A stretch of 64,000 nt of DNA from Sphingomonas endophytica (GTDB lineage Bacteria; Pseudomonadota; Alphaproteobacteria; Sphingomonadales; Sphingomonadaceae). The stretch lies in NCBI RefSeq assembly GCF_001476895.1, contig NZ_LDTB01000045.1:1-64000 (forward strand), in the 5' to 3' direction. This document shows, piece after piece, positions 36,637-45,314 of the stretch. Each line of letters starts with the position of its first letter. The stretch's first letter is position 1. Below the pieces are notes generated by a model. It searched no databases, was not told the DNA's origin, and saw only the letters and a program-made list of their open reading frames with translations. The translations under genes and the position numbers were made by a program.

Positions 36637-38904
36637 CTATGCCAGTTCGACGCCGTGCTCCGCCGCCCACCCGGCCAGCGCACCGCGCATATCGCGCGGC
36701 GGATCGGCGAGCAGCCCGTCCACGAAGGCGGTCAGGGCGCCACGATCGAGTGAGCGGATCATCGCCTTGACCGGGCCGACCGCCGCCGGGGTGATCGACA
36801 GACGGTCGATCCCGATCCCGATCATCGCCATGGCCTCCAGCGGGCGCCCGCCCATCTCGCCGCAGACGCCCACCGGGACACCGGCGTTCGCCGCGGGCAC
36901 CACCACACGGCGCAGGAAGCGCAGGATCGAGGTCGAGAGCCAGTCGTACCGCTCCGCCAGCTTCGGATTGGCGCGATCCGCGGCGAACAGGAACTGGGTC
37001 AGGTCATTGGTGCCGATCGACAGGAAATCGACCTTGGGCAACAACAAGTCGAGCTGGAATGCCAGCGCCGGGACCTCCAGCATCGCGCCATAACGGGTGT
37101 CCAGCGGCAACCGCTTGCCACGCGACGCGAGGAAATCGCGCTGCTTCTCGAAGAGCGCGCGCGCCTCGTCGAACTCCCACGCCTCCGACACCATTGGGAA
37201 CATCACGTTCAGCGTCCGCCCGGCCGCCGCCTCCAGCAGTGCACGCGCCTGCGCCTTCATCAACCCGTCGCGCTCCAGCGCGAGCCGCAGCGCCCGCCAC
37301 CCCATCGCCGGATTTTCCTCATCCTCGGCATGGACCAGATACGGCAGCGCCTTGTCTCCGCCGATATCGACGGTGCGGAAGATCACGGGGCGCGATCCCG
37401 CCGCGTCCAGTACCTCGCGGTACAGGCGCTGCTGACGCTCGCGCTGCGGCAGCGTCGCGGAGACGAGGAACTGGAACTCGGTGCGGAACAGACCGATCCC
37501 GTCCGCGCCGGTCACGTCGAGCGCCGCCACATCGTCGCGCAGCCCCGCATTGACCATCACCGTGACGCGGTGACCGTCCTTCGTCTCGGGCGCGACGTCG
37601 CGCAGCGCGGCATAGGCGGCCTTGCGCTTCTGCCGCGCGGCCAGCTTGGCATCGAAAGCCTCCTCCATCGCGGCATTGGGGCGGACGGTCAGCGTCCCCT
37701 CGGTCACGTCGAGCAGCAGCAGGTCGCCCTCGGCGATCAAGCGCCGGACGTCGCGGACGCGGCCCAGCACGGGCACCCCCATCGCGCGCGCCACGATCGT
37801 GACGTGCGCGGTCAGCGATCCTTCCTCCAGCACGACGCCCTTCAAGCGGCGGCGGTCGTATTCCAGCAGTTCGGCCGGCCCCAGGTTGCGCGCGATCAGG
37901 ATCGTGTCCTGTCGAAGGCCCATCTGCGCGGCGGTGCCCATCTGACCGGAGACGATCCGCAGCAACCGGTTGGACAGATCCTCCAGATCGTGCATGCGGT
38001 CGGCAAGCAACGGATCGTCGATCTCGCGCATCCGCTGGCGCGTACGCTGCTGCACGCGTTCGATCGCCGCCTCGGCGGTCAGCCCGCTGTCGATCGCCTC
38101 GTTGATGCGCCGCGCCCAGCCTTCGTCATAGGCGAACATCTTGTAGGTGGCGATCACCTCCTGATGTTCGTCGCCGACGCCGAACTCCGCCTCGCGTGCG
38201 ATCCGGTCGATCTGCTCGCGCATCTTGTCGAACGCGGCATAGACGCGGTGGCGCTCCGCCTCGGTATCCTCGGCGACGGTATGCTCGATATGGACGCGCG
38301 GCTGGTGGAACACCGCGCAGCCCGCCGCCATGCCGTCCACCAGCTTCTGCCCCGCGATCCGCGTCGGCGCGGTCGATTGCGGGCGATCGCGCGGATTGGC
38401 CTGATCGATCAGCCCGGCATTGGCGATCAGTTCGCTCAACACCATCGCGACCGTCTGCAGCGCCTCGATCTCGACATCCTCGTACCGGCGGGGATCGGCA
38501 TGCTGCACCGCCAGCACCCCCACCGCGCGCTCTCGCCGGATGATCGGCACGCCGGCAAAGCTGTGATAGCGATCCTCGCCCGTCTCGGGCTTGTAGGCGA
38601 AATCCGGGTGGCTTGCGGCTTCGTCGAGGTTCAGCACCTCGCTGTTGTGCGCGATCGTCCCCACCAGCCCCTCGCCCAGCGCCAGCTTCGTGACGTGCAC
38701 CGCCGCCGGATCCAGCCCGCGCGTCGCGAACAGTTCCAATACCCCTTCGCGCAACAGGTAGATCGAGCAGACCTCGCTATCCAGCGCCTCGCCGATGATC
38801 TCCACCACCGAGTTGAGCTTGGCCTGCGCGTTCGACCGCGCGGCCATCACGTCATGCAGGTTAACCAGGATTTCGCGGGCGGAGCGGGCGGCGGACACGG
38901 GCAT
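36637..38904 (-). CDS. ptsP: Phosphoenolpyruvate-protein phosphotransferase PtsP (enzyme I-Ntr)
   Basis: 755-aa first enzyme of the nitrogen-related PTS phosphorelay. N-terminal GAF domain (about 1-160; SIYLLREGVLELFATRG, SFAGVPIIRRERAVGVLAVQ), then the PTS enzyme I core with the phosphorylated His at about residue 367 in GSLTAHVTIVARAMGVP, and the PEP-binding TIM barrel (VMVNAGL, GIGLFRTEFQFL, RTVDIGGDKALPYL, MFPMVSEAWEFDEAR, FLSIGTNDLTQF). Its partners NPr and EIIA-Ntr are not in the window. Confidence 0.96.
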   Translation of the reverse strand: MPVSAARSAREILVNLHDVMAARSNAQAKLNSVVEIIGEALDSEVCSIYLLREGVLELFATRGLDPAAVHVTKLALGEGLVGTIAHNSEVLNLDEAASHPDFAYKPETGEDRYHSFAGVPIIRRERAVGVLAVQHADPRRYEDVEIEALQTVAMVLSELIANAGLIDQANPRDRPQSTAPTRIAGQKLVDGMAAGCAVFHQPRVHIEHTVAEDTEAERHRVYAAFDKMREQIDRIAREAEFGVGDEHQEVIATYKMFAYDEGWARRINEAIDSGLTAEAAIERVQQRTRQRMREIDDPLLADRMHDLEDLSNRLLRIVSGQMGTAAQMGLRQDTILIARNLGPAELLEYDRRRLKGVVLEEGSLTAHVTIVARAMGVPVLGRVRDVRRLIAEGDLLLLDVTEGTLTVRPNAAMEEAFDAKLAARQKRKAAYAALRDVAPETKDGHRVTVMVNAGLRDDVAALDVTGADGIGLFRTEFQFLVSATLPQRERQQRLYREVLDAAGSRPVIFRTVDIGGDKALPYLVHAEDEENPAMGWRALRLALERDGLMKAQARALLEAAAGRTLNVMFPMVSEAWEFDEARALFEKQRDFLASRGKRLPLDTRYGAMLEVPALAFQLDLLLPKVDFLSIGTNDLTQFLFAADRANPKLAERYDWLSTSILRFLRRVVVPAANAGVPVGVCGEMGGRPLEAMAMIGIGIDRLSITPAAVGPVKAMIRSLDRGALTAFVDGLLADPPRDMRGALAGWAAEHGVELA

Positions 38905-39062
38905 GGCCGAGTGGCTATCAGACCTGTGGCTCGGGTGCCACGCAGCATTTCGTCGTAGCGGCTCGTCGCCATTAACTGTAACAATTGTCGCCCATCAAGC
39001 GCGCTTGGCACCGCCGCACGAAACCGGCAGGACTCGCCTCAGCCGAGCAGGAGCGTGCCCCG

Positions 39063-39806
39063 ATGATCATCCGCAGCGACGAGACCCAGGATGTAGAGGT
39101 GCCGGGCAGCGGCACGATGCGTGTCCACCTGTTCCGCCCGGCCGTCGACGGGCGCTTTCCGGGCATCATCCTCTTTTCCGAAATCTATCAGGTGACCGCG
39201 CCGATCCGGCGGCTGGCGGCGATGCTCGCCGGCAACGGCTTCGTCGTGGCGGTGCCGGAAGTGTATCACGAATACGAGCCGCTGGGCACCGTGCTGGCCT
39301 ATGATCAGGCGGGCACCGATCGCGGCAACGACCTGAAGTTCACCAAGCCGGTCGCGGGCTTTGACGCCGATGCGCGGGCGGCGGCGGATGCGCTGGTGGC
39401 GCACCCCGCGTGCGACGGGCGGCTCGGCAGCTTCGGCGTCTGCCTGGGCGGACACCTCGCCTATCGCGCCGCGCTGGATCCGCGCGTGACGGCGGCGGCG
39501 TGCTTCTATCCGACCGACATCCACGCCGGAACGCTGGGCGAGGGGCGCGCCGACGACAGTCTGGCGCGGATGGCGGAGATCCGCGCCGATATGCTGTTCG
39601 TCTGGGGTCGGCAGGATCCACACGTCCCCTTTGCCGGTCGCGAGATGATCCGCGCCCGGCTGGAGGAGGTGGAGGCGCGCTACGAGTGGCACGAACTGAA
39701 CGCGCAGCACGCCTTCCTGCGCGACGAAGGGCCGCGCTACGACCCGGCGCTGTTCCTCCAGTCCATGGCGCTGACGCTCGCCTTCTATCGCCGTGCCCTG
39801 GGGTGA
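39063..39806 (+). CDS. Dienelactone hydrolase family protein
   Basis: 247-aa alpha/beta hydrolase. Nucleophile elbow FGVCLGGHLAYRAA (Cys), Asp in WGRQDPHVPFAGRE, His in LNAQHAFLRDEG form the DLH triad. EIYQVTAPIRRLAAMLA is also typical. It acts on lactone or ester bonds; the natural substrate is unknown. Start ATG 39063 with GCAGGAG upstream rather than the 26-codon longer frame. Confidence 0.92.
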   Translation: MIIRSDETQDVEVPGSGTMRVHLFRPAVDGRFPGIILFSEIYQVTAPIRRLAAMLAGNGFVVAVPEVYHEYEPLGTVLAYDQAGTDRGNDLKFTKPVAGFDADARAAADALVAHPACDGRLGSFGVCLGGHLAYRAALDPRVTAAACFYPTDIHAGTLGEGRADDSLARMAEIRADMLFVWGRQDPHVPFAGREMIRARLEEVEARYEWHELNAQHAFLRDEGPRYDPALFLQSMALTLAFYRRALG

Positions 39807-39810
39807 GGGA

Positions 39811-40773
39811 TCAGCTCCGCCGGATCAGCGCGCGCGCCAGCCGGCGGTCCTCCAGCGAGTAATAAAGCCAGATCGCGCCGTTCGCGACCACCACCGATGC
39901 CGCAAAGGCGATGTCGGTTGCGCTGCGATCGTCGACCGGCGGCGGCGTGACCAGCGGCTCGATCCCACGCGCGACCACGCGCGTGTAATCGGCATCGAAC
40001 GCTACCCAGCCGATCCGCCACCGCGCATCGCGGGTCGCGCCGTTGTAGAACATTACCGGGCGCGCCGGATCATCGGTCAGCAGCGGGCCGGTCGACAGAT
40101 GCCAGTCGTCCCAACTTTGCTCGCGCGGCATGAACGGTGTCGGCTGCTCCTCCCACGGGCCCGCGACATCCGCGCCCACCGCCATCCCGATCCGCGACGC
40201 CTGGTCGGCGGCATATTCGTAAAACAGCCGCCACCGTCCGTCCGGCGTGCGATCGACCGTCGCTTCCTTGGTATTGCCTTCCGACTTGGACGATGCCAGC
40301 GCGACGCCGCGCTTGGTCAGCTTGTCGAGCGACGGGCCGGTCGCATAGGCCAACTCGCCGTGCGCGTGGTCCGCCAGCACGCCGGTATAATAAACGACAT
40401 AGCCATCGTCGCGACCGACGACGGTGGGATCCTCCACCCCGCCGGCGTCGTGATCGTCTGGCCCGGGCGCGATGGATGGCCTGTCCAGCATCGTGAACCG
40501 CAGGCCATCGTCGCTCCACCCGGCCCAGATCACGCCGGTATCGGTCAGTTCCTCGCCCGGTCGCACCACCGCGCGGACCATGATGCCCCAGCGGCCATCG
40601 GCCTCACGCCAGATGTACGGACTCATCAGGTCGCGCGCCATCAGCGCGGCCGGCCCATCCAGTATCACCTGCTCGATCCGGCGGACGTTGAAATCGAGAT
40701 CGAGCATATTATCGGCCACGCCGTCTTTGCGGTGCGGATCGGCGATCCCGGCGGAGGAGAGCGGCCCGCTCAT
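39811..40773 (-). CDS. GH130-like beta-propeller glycoside hydrolase/phosphorylase
   Basis: 320-aa cytosolic protein without signal peptide. Blade-like motifs SPYIWREADGRWGIMVRAV, VEDPTVVGRDDGYVVYYTG, WHLSTGPLLTDDPARPVMFYNGA, RWRIGWVAFDADYTRVVAR and WLYYSLEDRRLARALI resemble GH130/GH43-type five-bladed propellers; GH130 contains mannoside phosphorylases and mannosidases. Catalytic assignment is not possible here. It overlaps the upstream SDR gene by ATGA, so the two act together. Confidence 0.7.
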   Translation of the reverse strand: MSGPLSSAGIADPHRKDGVADNMLDLDFNVRRIEQVILDGPAALMARDLMSPYIWREADGRWGIMVRAVVRPGEELTDTGVIWAGWSDDGLRFTMLDRPSIAPGPDDHDAGGVEDPTVVGRDDGYVVYYTGVLADHAHGELAYATGPSLDKLTKRGVALASSKSEGNTKEATVDRTPDGRWRLFYEYAADQASRIGMAVGADVAGPWEEQPTPFMPREQSWDDWHLSTGPLLTDDPARPVMFYNGATRDARWRIGWVAFDADYTRVVARGIEPLVTPPPVDDRSATDIAFAASVVVANGAIWLYYSLEDRRLARALIRRS

Positions 40774-41537
40774 GCGCCCAGCGCCTGCATCAGCGACAGC
40801 CCGCCGTCGATCACGATCCGTGCGCCAGTGATGTAGCGCGCCTTTTCGGAGGCGAGGAAGACGGCGAGGTCGGCCACCTCCGACGGATCGCCCGCACGAC
40901 CGAGCGGGATGTTGTGCTCCAGGGTCGCGCGATAGGCGGCGTCCGACTGCGCGCGCGCGTTCATCGGGGTCAGGATCATCCCGGGCTCGATCGCATTGAC
41001 GCGGATGCCGCGCGGCGCTTCCTCGATCGCCAGCGTCTCGACCAGATTGGAGAGACCGCCCTTGGCCGCGCAGTAATCCGCACCGCCCGCGCGCACCGCA
41101 TAAGCGTGGATCGAGGAAATGTGCAGAATCGCCGCAGCCCCGCTCGCCTTGCCGCGCCCGGTCAGGAAGCGTCGTGAGGTGAGAAACGCTCCGGTCAGAT
41201 CGGTGTCGAGCAACCGCCGCCACTGGTCCAGCTTCATATCGCGCACCGGTACACCGGTCATGTTCAGCCCCGCCGAGTTGACCAGAACATCGGCCGGTCC
41301 CCATATGCGTTCGACCTCCGCAAAGGCAGCATCGACCGATCCCTCGTCATCGACATGCGCCTGGACGGTCATGGCCGCACCGCCGGCCGCGCGCACCGCA
41401 TCGGCGGTGCGCTCCGCCGCCGCAGCGTCCGCGAAATACAGTACCGCGACACGAGCGCCTTCCCCGCCGAACGCCTTGGCGCACGCGGCACCTATGCCCG
41501 ATTCCGCGCCCGTTACCACTACCGTCCGGCTCGACAC
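40770..41537 (-). CDS. SDR family oxidoreductase (glucose 1-dehydrogenase-like)
   Basis: 255-aa short-chain dehydrogenase. TGAESGIGAAC cofactor loop, VNSAGLN in place of NNAG, Ser in HISSIHAYA and Y-x3-K in ADYCAAKGGLSNL; the C-terminal ARYITGARIVIDGGLSL is typical of sugar/polyol dehydrogenases. Start at GTG 41537 (MSSRTVVVTGAESG), preceded with 5-nt spacing by an exact anti-16S match GGAGGTGATC, the best ribosome site noticed here. Coupled to the GH130-like gene, suggesting oxidation of a released sugar. Confidence 0.92.
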   Translation of the reverse strand: MSSRTVVVTGAESGIGAACAKAFGGEGARVAVLYFADAAAAERTADAVRAAGGAAMTVQAHVDDEGSVDAAFAEVERIWGPADVLVNSAGLNMTGVPVRDMKLDQWRRLLDTDLTGAFLTSRRFLTGRGKASGAAAILHISSIHAYAVRAGGADYCAAKGGLSNLVETLAIEEAPRGIRVNAIEPGMILTPMNARAQSDAAYRATLEHNIPLGRAGDPSEVADLAVFLASEKARYITGARIVIDGGLSLMQALGA

Positions 41538-41611
41538 GATCACCTCCACGATTGTTCGGCTTCGGGAACGATCGCGGGCAGTTTTGGTTCGCGCCCGATG
41601 TGTGAACGCCG

Positions 41612-42385
41612 CTAGGGCCGGGGGCCGACCAGACCGATCTGATGGCCGGCGGGGTCAAGAATGTTGGCCGAGTAATCGCCGCCGGGGATCGCGTCCGGCC
41701 CCTGGATCAGTGTCCCGCCACCGGCTTGCGCGGCATCGATCGCGCGATCGATATCGTCGACGAGGAAGTAGACGTTCCACCGCGCGGGCGCCCCGGTGAG
41801 CGCGCTGGACATGATCGCGCCGGGTCGCGCCTCGCCCGCGCCCATAAAGGCATATTCGCCCATTTCGCCCATCGGCATCGCACCCTCGCGGGTCCAGCCG
41901 AACAGCGCCCCATAAAAGGCGAAGGCGGCCTCGGGTGCCGGCGTGGCGAGTTCGATCCACACGCCATGCCCGATGGCGCCGGGCTCGGGTTTGAACGGGC
42001 GTCCGGGTTCTTCGCGCTCCGGCTGCATCAGCGACACCACGATGCCCTGCGGATCGTGGAGCACCGCGACTCGACCGACATGCGGAATGTCCATCGGGCC
42101 GAACGCGACCTTCCCGCCCGCCGCCAAAGCCGTGGCAAGCGTTGCCTCCAGATCATGCGTCAGCAGGTAGAGCGACCAGCCTCCGGGGGCGCCCGGAGGC
42201 GGCGGAGACATGATGCCCGCCACCCGTTCGCCGTCCGGTGCGCGCGCCAGTACATAGTCGCGGTGGTCGGGAGCGGGCGATTCGGCGATCACCCAACCGA
42301 CCAGGCGCGCGTAGAAGTCCGTCGCCGCCGGCCGATCGGCCGTGGCGAGTTCGAACCAGATCGGGGTACCGTCGCGCAGGGTCAT
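41612..42385 (-). CDS. VOC family (glyoxalase/bleomycin-resistance fold) protein
   Basis: 257-aa protein with two tandem vicinal-oxygen-chelate modules (PIWFELATADRPAATDFYARLVGW and HGVWIELATPAPEAAFAFYGALFGW). Each ends with a DPxGxxxxL-type motif (LHDPQGIVVSLMQ; ILDPAGHQIGLVG). Similar to antibiotic-sensing or hydroxylase-like VOC proteins, function unknown. Start ATG 42385 with GGAG upstream; a GTG at 42394 is possible. Confidence 0.88.
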   Translation of the reverse strand: MTLRDGTPIWFELATADRPAATDFYARLVGWVIAESPAPDHRDYVLARAPDGERVAGIMSPPPPGAPGGWSLYLLTHDLEATLATALAAGGKVAFGPMDIPHVGRVAVLHDPQGIVVSLMQPEREEPGRPFKPEPGAIGHGVWIELATPAPEAAFAFYGALFGWTREGAMPMGEMGEYAFMGAGEARPGAIMSSALTGAPARWNVYFLVDDIDRAIDAAQAGGGTLIQGPDAIPGGDYSANILDPAGHQIGLVGPRP

Positions 42386-42592
42386 GTTCGTCACTCCAGC
42401 CGCTCAGGAAGAAAACAAGCCGAATCCGCACCCGATCGTGTCATGAATGCCCTTGTCAGGCCAGCGCGCAGTCGATCGGTGCGTGTGCGTCTGAACAAGT
42501 TGGGCCGCGTGTGGTTAAACGGGGTCGGTCGAACGACGACCTGGGAGCTTGAGCGAACATCGATGCGGTGGAGACGACGTAACCTGGCCTCG

Positions 42593-44059
42593 ATGAGCGC
42601 GGATGTCGGTGACGGGCTGGCCCCGGCGGTGGAGGCGGTGACCAGCGGCGCGGCGCGCCCGCCCGCTGCGACGCGCGGCTATCGCGTGATCGCGCTGGTG
42701 GTGGCGTCGGCGCTGTTCATGCAACAACTCGACGGTACGGTGCTGACCGTCGCGCTGCCGACGATGGCGCGCGATCTGGGAACGCCGGCGACCAGCCTGA
42801 GCCTTGCGCTCACCAGCTACCTTCTGGCGCTCGCACTGTTCATCCCCGCCAGCGGCACGCTGGCCGATCGCTTCGGATCGCGCAGCATCTTCGCCAGCGC
42901 GATCCTCGTCTTCCTGCTCGGCTCCATCGCCTGCGCGCAGGCCGGATCGCTGCCGATGCTGGTCGCCGCACGCTTCGTCCAGGGGATCGGCGGCGCGATG
43001 ATGGTGCCGGTCGGGCGACTGGTATTGCTGCGCAGCGTTGCCAAGGAGGACATGGTTCAGGCCTTGTCCTGGCTGGTCATGCCGGCGCTGGCCGGCCCGA
43101 TCCTGGGGCCGCCGCTGGGCGGATTCATCGTCACCTGGCTCGACTGGCGCTGGATCTTCTATCTGAACATCCCGTTCGGCATTGCCGGCGTGATAGGCGC
43201 GCTGACGCTGGTGCCCGACGTGCCCGGCGACGCACGGGCGAAGTTCGACATGGCCGGCTTCGTCCTGTCGGGATTGTCGCTCGGCTGCCTGCTGTTCGGG
43301 TTCGAGCTGGCCAGCCGCCCCGGTACCGGCATCGCGGCGCTGGCGCTGCTCGTCGTGGGCGCCGTGATGGGCATGATCTATTTTCGCCACGCGCGGCACG
43401 TTGCCGACCCGATCCTGGACCCGACGCTGATGCGGATCCCGACCTTTCGCCTGTCGGTGATCGGCGGCTCGCTGACGCGGATCACGCAGGGCGCGCAGCC
43501 GTTCCTGCTGCCGCTGATGTTCCAGCTCGGCTTCGGGCTGACCGCCGCGAAGACGGGGACGATCACCATGGCGGGCGCGATCGGCGCGCTGGCGATGAAG
43601 GCGCTGGCGCCGCGCGTGCTGCGCCGCTGGGGCTTCCGCCGCGCGCTGATCGTCGCGGGGGTGGGAAGCAGCGCCGGCTATGCGACGTGCGCGCTGTTCC
43701 GCCCCGACTGGTCGATCGCCGCAATCATGCTGGTGCTGGGCATCTCGGGCTTCTTCACCTCGTTCCAGTTCACCGGCTACAATGCGATCGCCTATGCCGA
43801 TGTCGGCAAGGCGCGGATGAGCGCCGCGACCAGCTTCTACGCCACCTTCCAGCAGCTGACGCTATCGCTCGGCATCTGCACGGCGGCGACGGTGCTGGAG
43901 CTGGGCACGCTGGCCGGACATCGCGCGCAGCCGACGCTGACCACCTTCTCGGTGGCGTTCCTCATCGTCGCGGCGATCTCCATGTCGGCAGTGATCTGGA
44001 ACCGGCGTTTCGCCGACGATGCCGGCGCGGAGATGAGCGGCCACCGCGAAGCGCGCTGA
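42593..44059 (+). CDS. MFS transporter, DHA2 (EmrB/QacA) drug exporter
   Basis: 488-aa, about 14-helix exporter. Motif D1-like LDGTVLTVALPTMARDL, motif A-like GTLADRFGSRSIF, motif C GPILGPPLGGFIVTWLDWRWIFYLNIPFG. These define the DHA2 subfamily of multidrug exporters. Start is uncertain: ATG 42593 (MSADVGDGLAPA) is preferred; ATG 42563 gives a 10-residue longer basic N-terminus. Converges on the anti-sigma gene with a 7-bp gap. Confidence 0.92.
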   Translation: MSADVGDGLAPAVEAVTSGAARPPAATRGYRVIALVVASALFMQQLDGTVLTVALPTMARDLGTPATSLSLALTSYLLALALFIPASGTLADRFGSRSIFASAILVFLLGSIACAQAGSLPMLVAARFVQGIGGAMMVPVGRLVLLRSVAKEDMVQALSWLVMPALAGPILGPPLGGFIVTWLDWRWIFYLNIPFGIAGVIGALTLVPDVPGDARAKFDMAGFVLSGLSLGCLLFGFELASRPGTGIAALALLVVGAVMGMIYFRHARHVADPILDPTLMRIPTFRLSVIGGSLTRITQGAQPFLLPLMFQLGFGLTAAKTGTITMAGAIGALAMKALAPRVLRRWGFRRALIVAGVGSSAGYATCALFRPDWSIAAIMLVLGISGFFTSFQFTGYNAIAYADVGKARMSAATSFYATFQQLTLSLGICTAATVLELGTLAGHRAQPTLTTFSVAFLIVAAISMSAVIWNRRFADDAGAEMSGHREAR

Positions 44060-44066
44060 TCCCAGG

Positions 44067-44747
44067 TCAGCGCCAGCCCCTCGCCCGCGCCGCGCGCTCA
44101 CCGGCGGCATCGAGTGCCTCGCCCGCCATCATGTCCTGCGCCGCCGCCATCAGTTCGGCGTCCGACGACCCCGCCTGCGCATAGTCGCCACCACCCCGGG
44201 GCGTCGTCCCCGGCATCGTCCGGCGAAGTGCCCAGCCATGCTGGTCGCGACAGGCGATACCGTCCGCGACGGGCGCGGCGAACACCCGGCAATAAGCTTG
44301 CGCATGGTCACGGAAGCTGAGCGCCACGCGCACGCCGTCCGCCGTCGCGCCGCCCGGCTGATCGTCGAGCGCGCGCGCCAGCGCCCCACGGGCATACAGC
44401 CCACCCGAAGTCGCGCCGACCGGGCCGCGATCGACCATCCGCCCGATCGTCACCCCCGCGACCAGACAGGCCGCCATCGCCGCTGCCGCCTGCCACCAGG
44501 CGGGTCCGCGCCGGGCCGGCGGCAGCGCGACGACGTTCGCCGGGATCAGCGCCGCCAGTCGCGCCGGCACCGGCTCCGCCGCGATCGGCGCGAACCGCGC
44601 CTCCAGCCGACGGCGCAGCGCCCGATGCCGCTCCACCTCCGCGCCCAGCGCGGGATCGGCGGCGATCGCCGCCTCCACCCGCCGCGCGCGCAGCGGGTCG
44701 AGCGCGTCGTCGGCATAGGCCATCAGCTCTTCGGGACCGATCGTCAT
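44067..44747 (-). CDS. Membrane anti-sigma factor
   Basis: 226-aa protein. The N-terminus (MTIGPEELMAYADDALDPL, LGAEVERHRALRRRLEA) matches the zinc-less anti-sigma helical domain. One membrane segment (WWQAAAAMAACLVAGVTIG) is followed by a periplasmic part with two cysteines (AYCRVFAAP, GIACRDQHGW) that could sense redox. Translationally coupled to the upstream sigma gene by ATGA. It should hold the sigma factor inactive at the membrane. Confidence 0.88.
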   Translation of the reverse strand: MTIGPEELMAYADDALDPLRARRVEAAIAADPALGAEVERHRALRRRLEARFAPIAAEPVPARLAALIPANVVALPPARRGPAWWQAAAAMAACLVAGVTIGRMVDRGPVGATSGGLYARGALARALDDQPGGATADGVRVALSFRDHAQAYCRVFAAPVADGIACRDQHGWALRRTMPGTTPRGGGDYAQAGSSDAELMAAAQDMMAGEALDAAGERAARARGWR

Positions 44748-45229
44748 GCCAGCTCTCCCAGCCGGGCCATCAACGCCTGTCGCCCGCGCACCAGCCGCGA
44801 GGTGAGCGTCCCCATCGGGATGTCCAGGATCGCCGCCGCTTCCTTGTAGGCCAGCCCCTCGACCAGCACGAGCGCCACCGCCTCGCGCTGCTCGTCGGGC
44901 AGCGCCTGCATCGCCGCATCGACTTCACCCAGCACGACGCGCGCCTCCGCCCCACCATGGTCGCCGACCCCCTCCCCGGCCTCCGCCGCGACGAAAGTCT
45001 CGGCAGCGCGGCTGCGGGCGCGGGTGGTGTCGATCCAGCTATTGCGCATGATACGGTACATCCAGCTATCCAGTCGCGTTCCGGGCTGCCACGACGATCG
45101 CGCCAGCAGCGCCTTCTCGACCGTCACCTGGCACAGATCGTCGGCATCGGCGCCATCGCGGGCCAGCGAGCGGGCGAAGCGCCGCAGTCGCGGCAACATC
45201 GCCAGCATCTCCTCCTCGAACGCCGCCAA
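44744..45229 (-). CDS. ECF RNA polymerase sigma factor
   Basis: 161-aa extracytoplasmic-function sigma factor. Region 2 (LRRFARSLARDGADADDLCQVTVEKALL, WMYRIMRNSWIDTTRARSR) and region 4 (ALPDEQREAVALVLVEGLAYKEAAAILDIPMGTLTSRLVRGRQALM). Start at TTG 45229 with GGGAG and 5-nt spacing; later ATGs would cut into region 2. The divergent region to the subtilase gene carries an 11-bp perfect inverted repeat with GAAAC boxes on both strands. Confidence 0.93.
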   Translation of the reverse strand: MAAFEEEMLAMLPRLRRFARSLARDGADADDLCQVTVEKALLARSSWQPGTRLDSWMYRIMRNSWIDTTRARSRAAETFVAAEAGEGVGDHGGAEARVVLGEVDAAMQALPDEQREAVALVLVEGLAYKEAAAILDIPMGTLTSRLVRGRQALMARLGELA

Positions 45230-45248
45230 GCCAACTCCCTTCTTGCAT

Positions 45249-45280
45249 GGATGAAACGGATGGTGTCCGCCGTTTCATCC
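45249..45280. promoter_or_regulatory. Perfect inverted repeat in the sigma/subtilase divergent promoter region
   Basis: GGATGAAACGG (45249-45259), 10-nt spacer, CCGTTTCATCC (45270-45280). Each strand presents GAAAC, a common ECF -35 core, so the element may drive both the sigma operon and the subtilase gene, or bind a regulator. Symmetric placement 20 bp from the sigma start and 35 bp from the subtilase start. Confidence 0.55.
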
Positions 45281-45314
45281 ACATCAGGTTGCATTTTGGC
45301 AAACGGGGAAGCGG

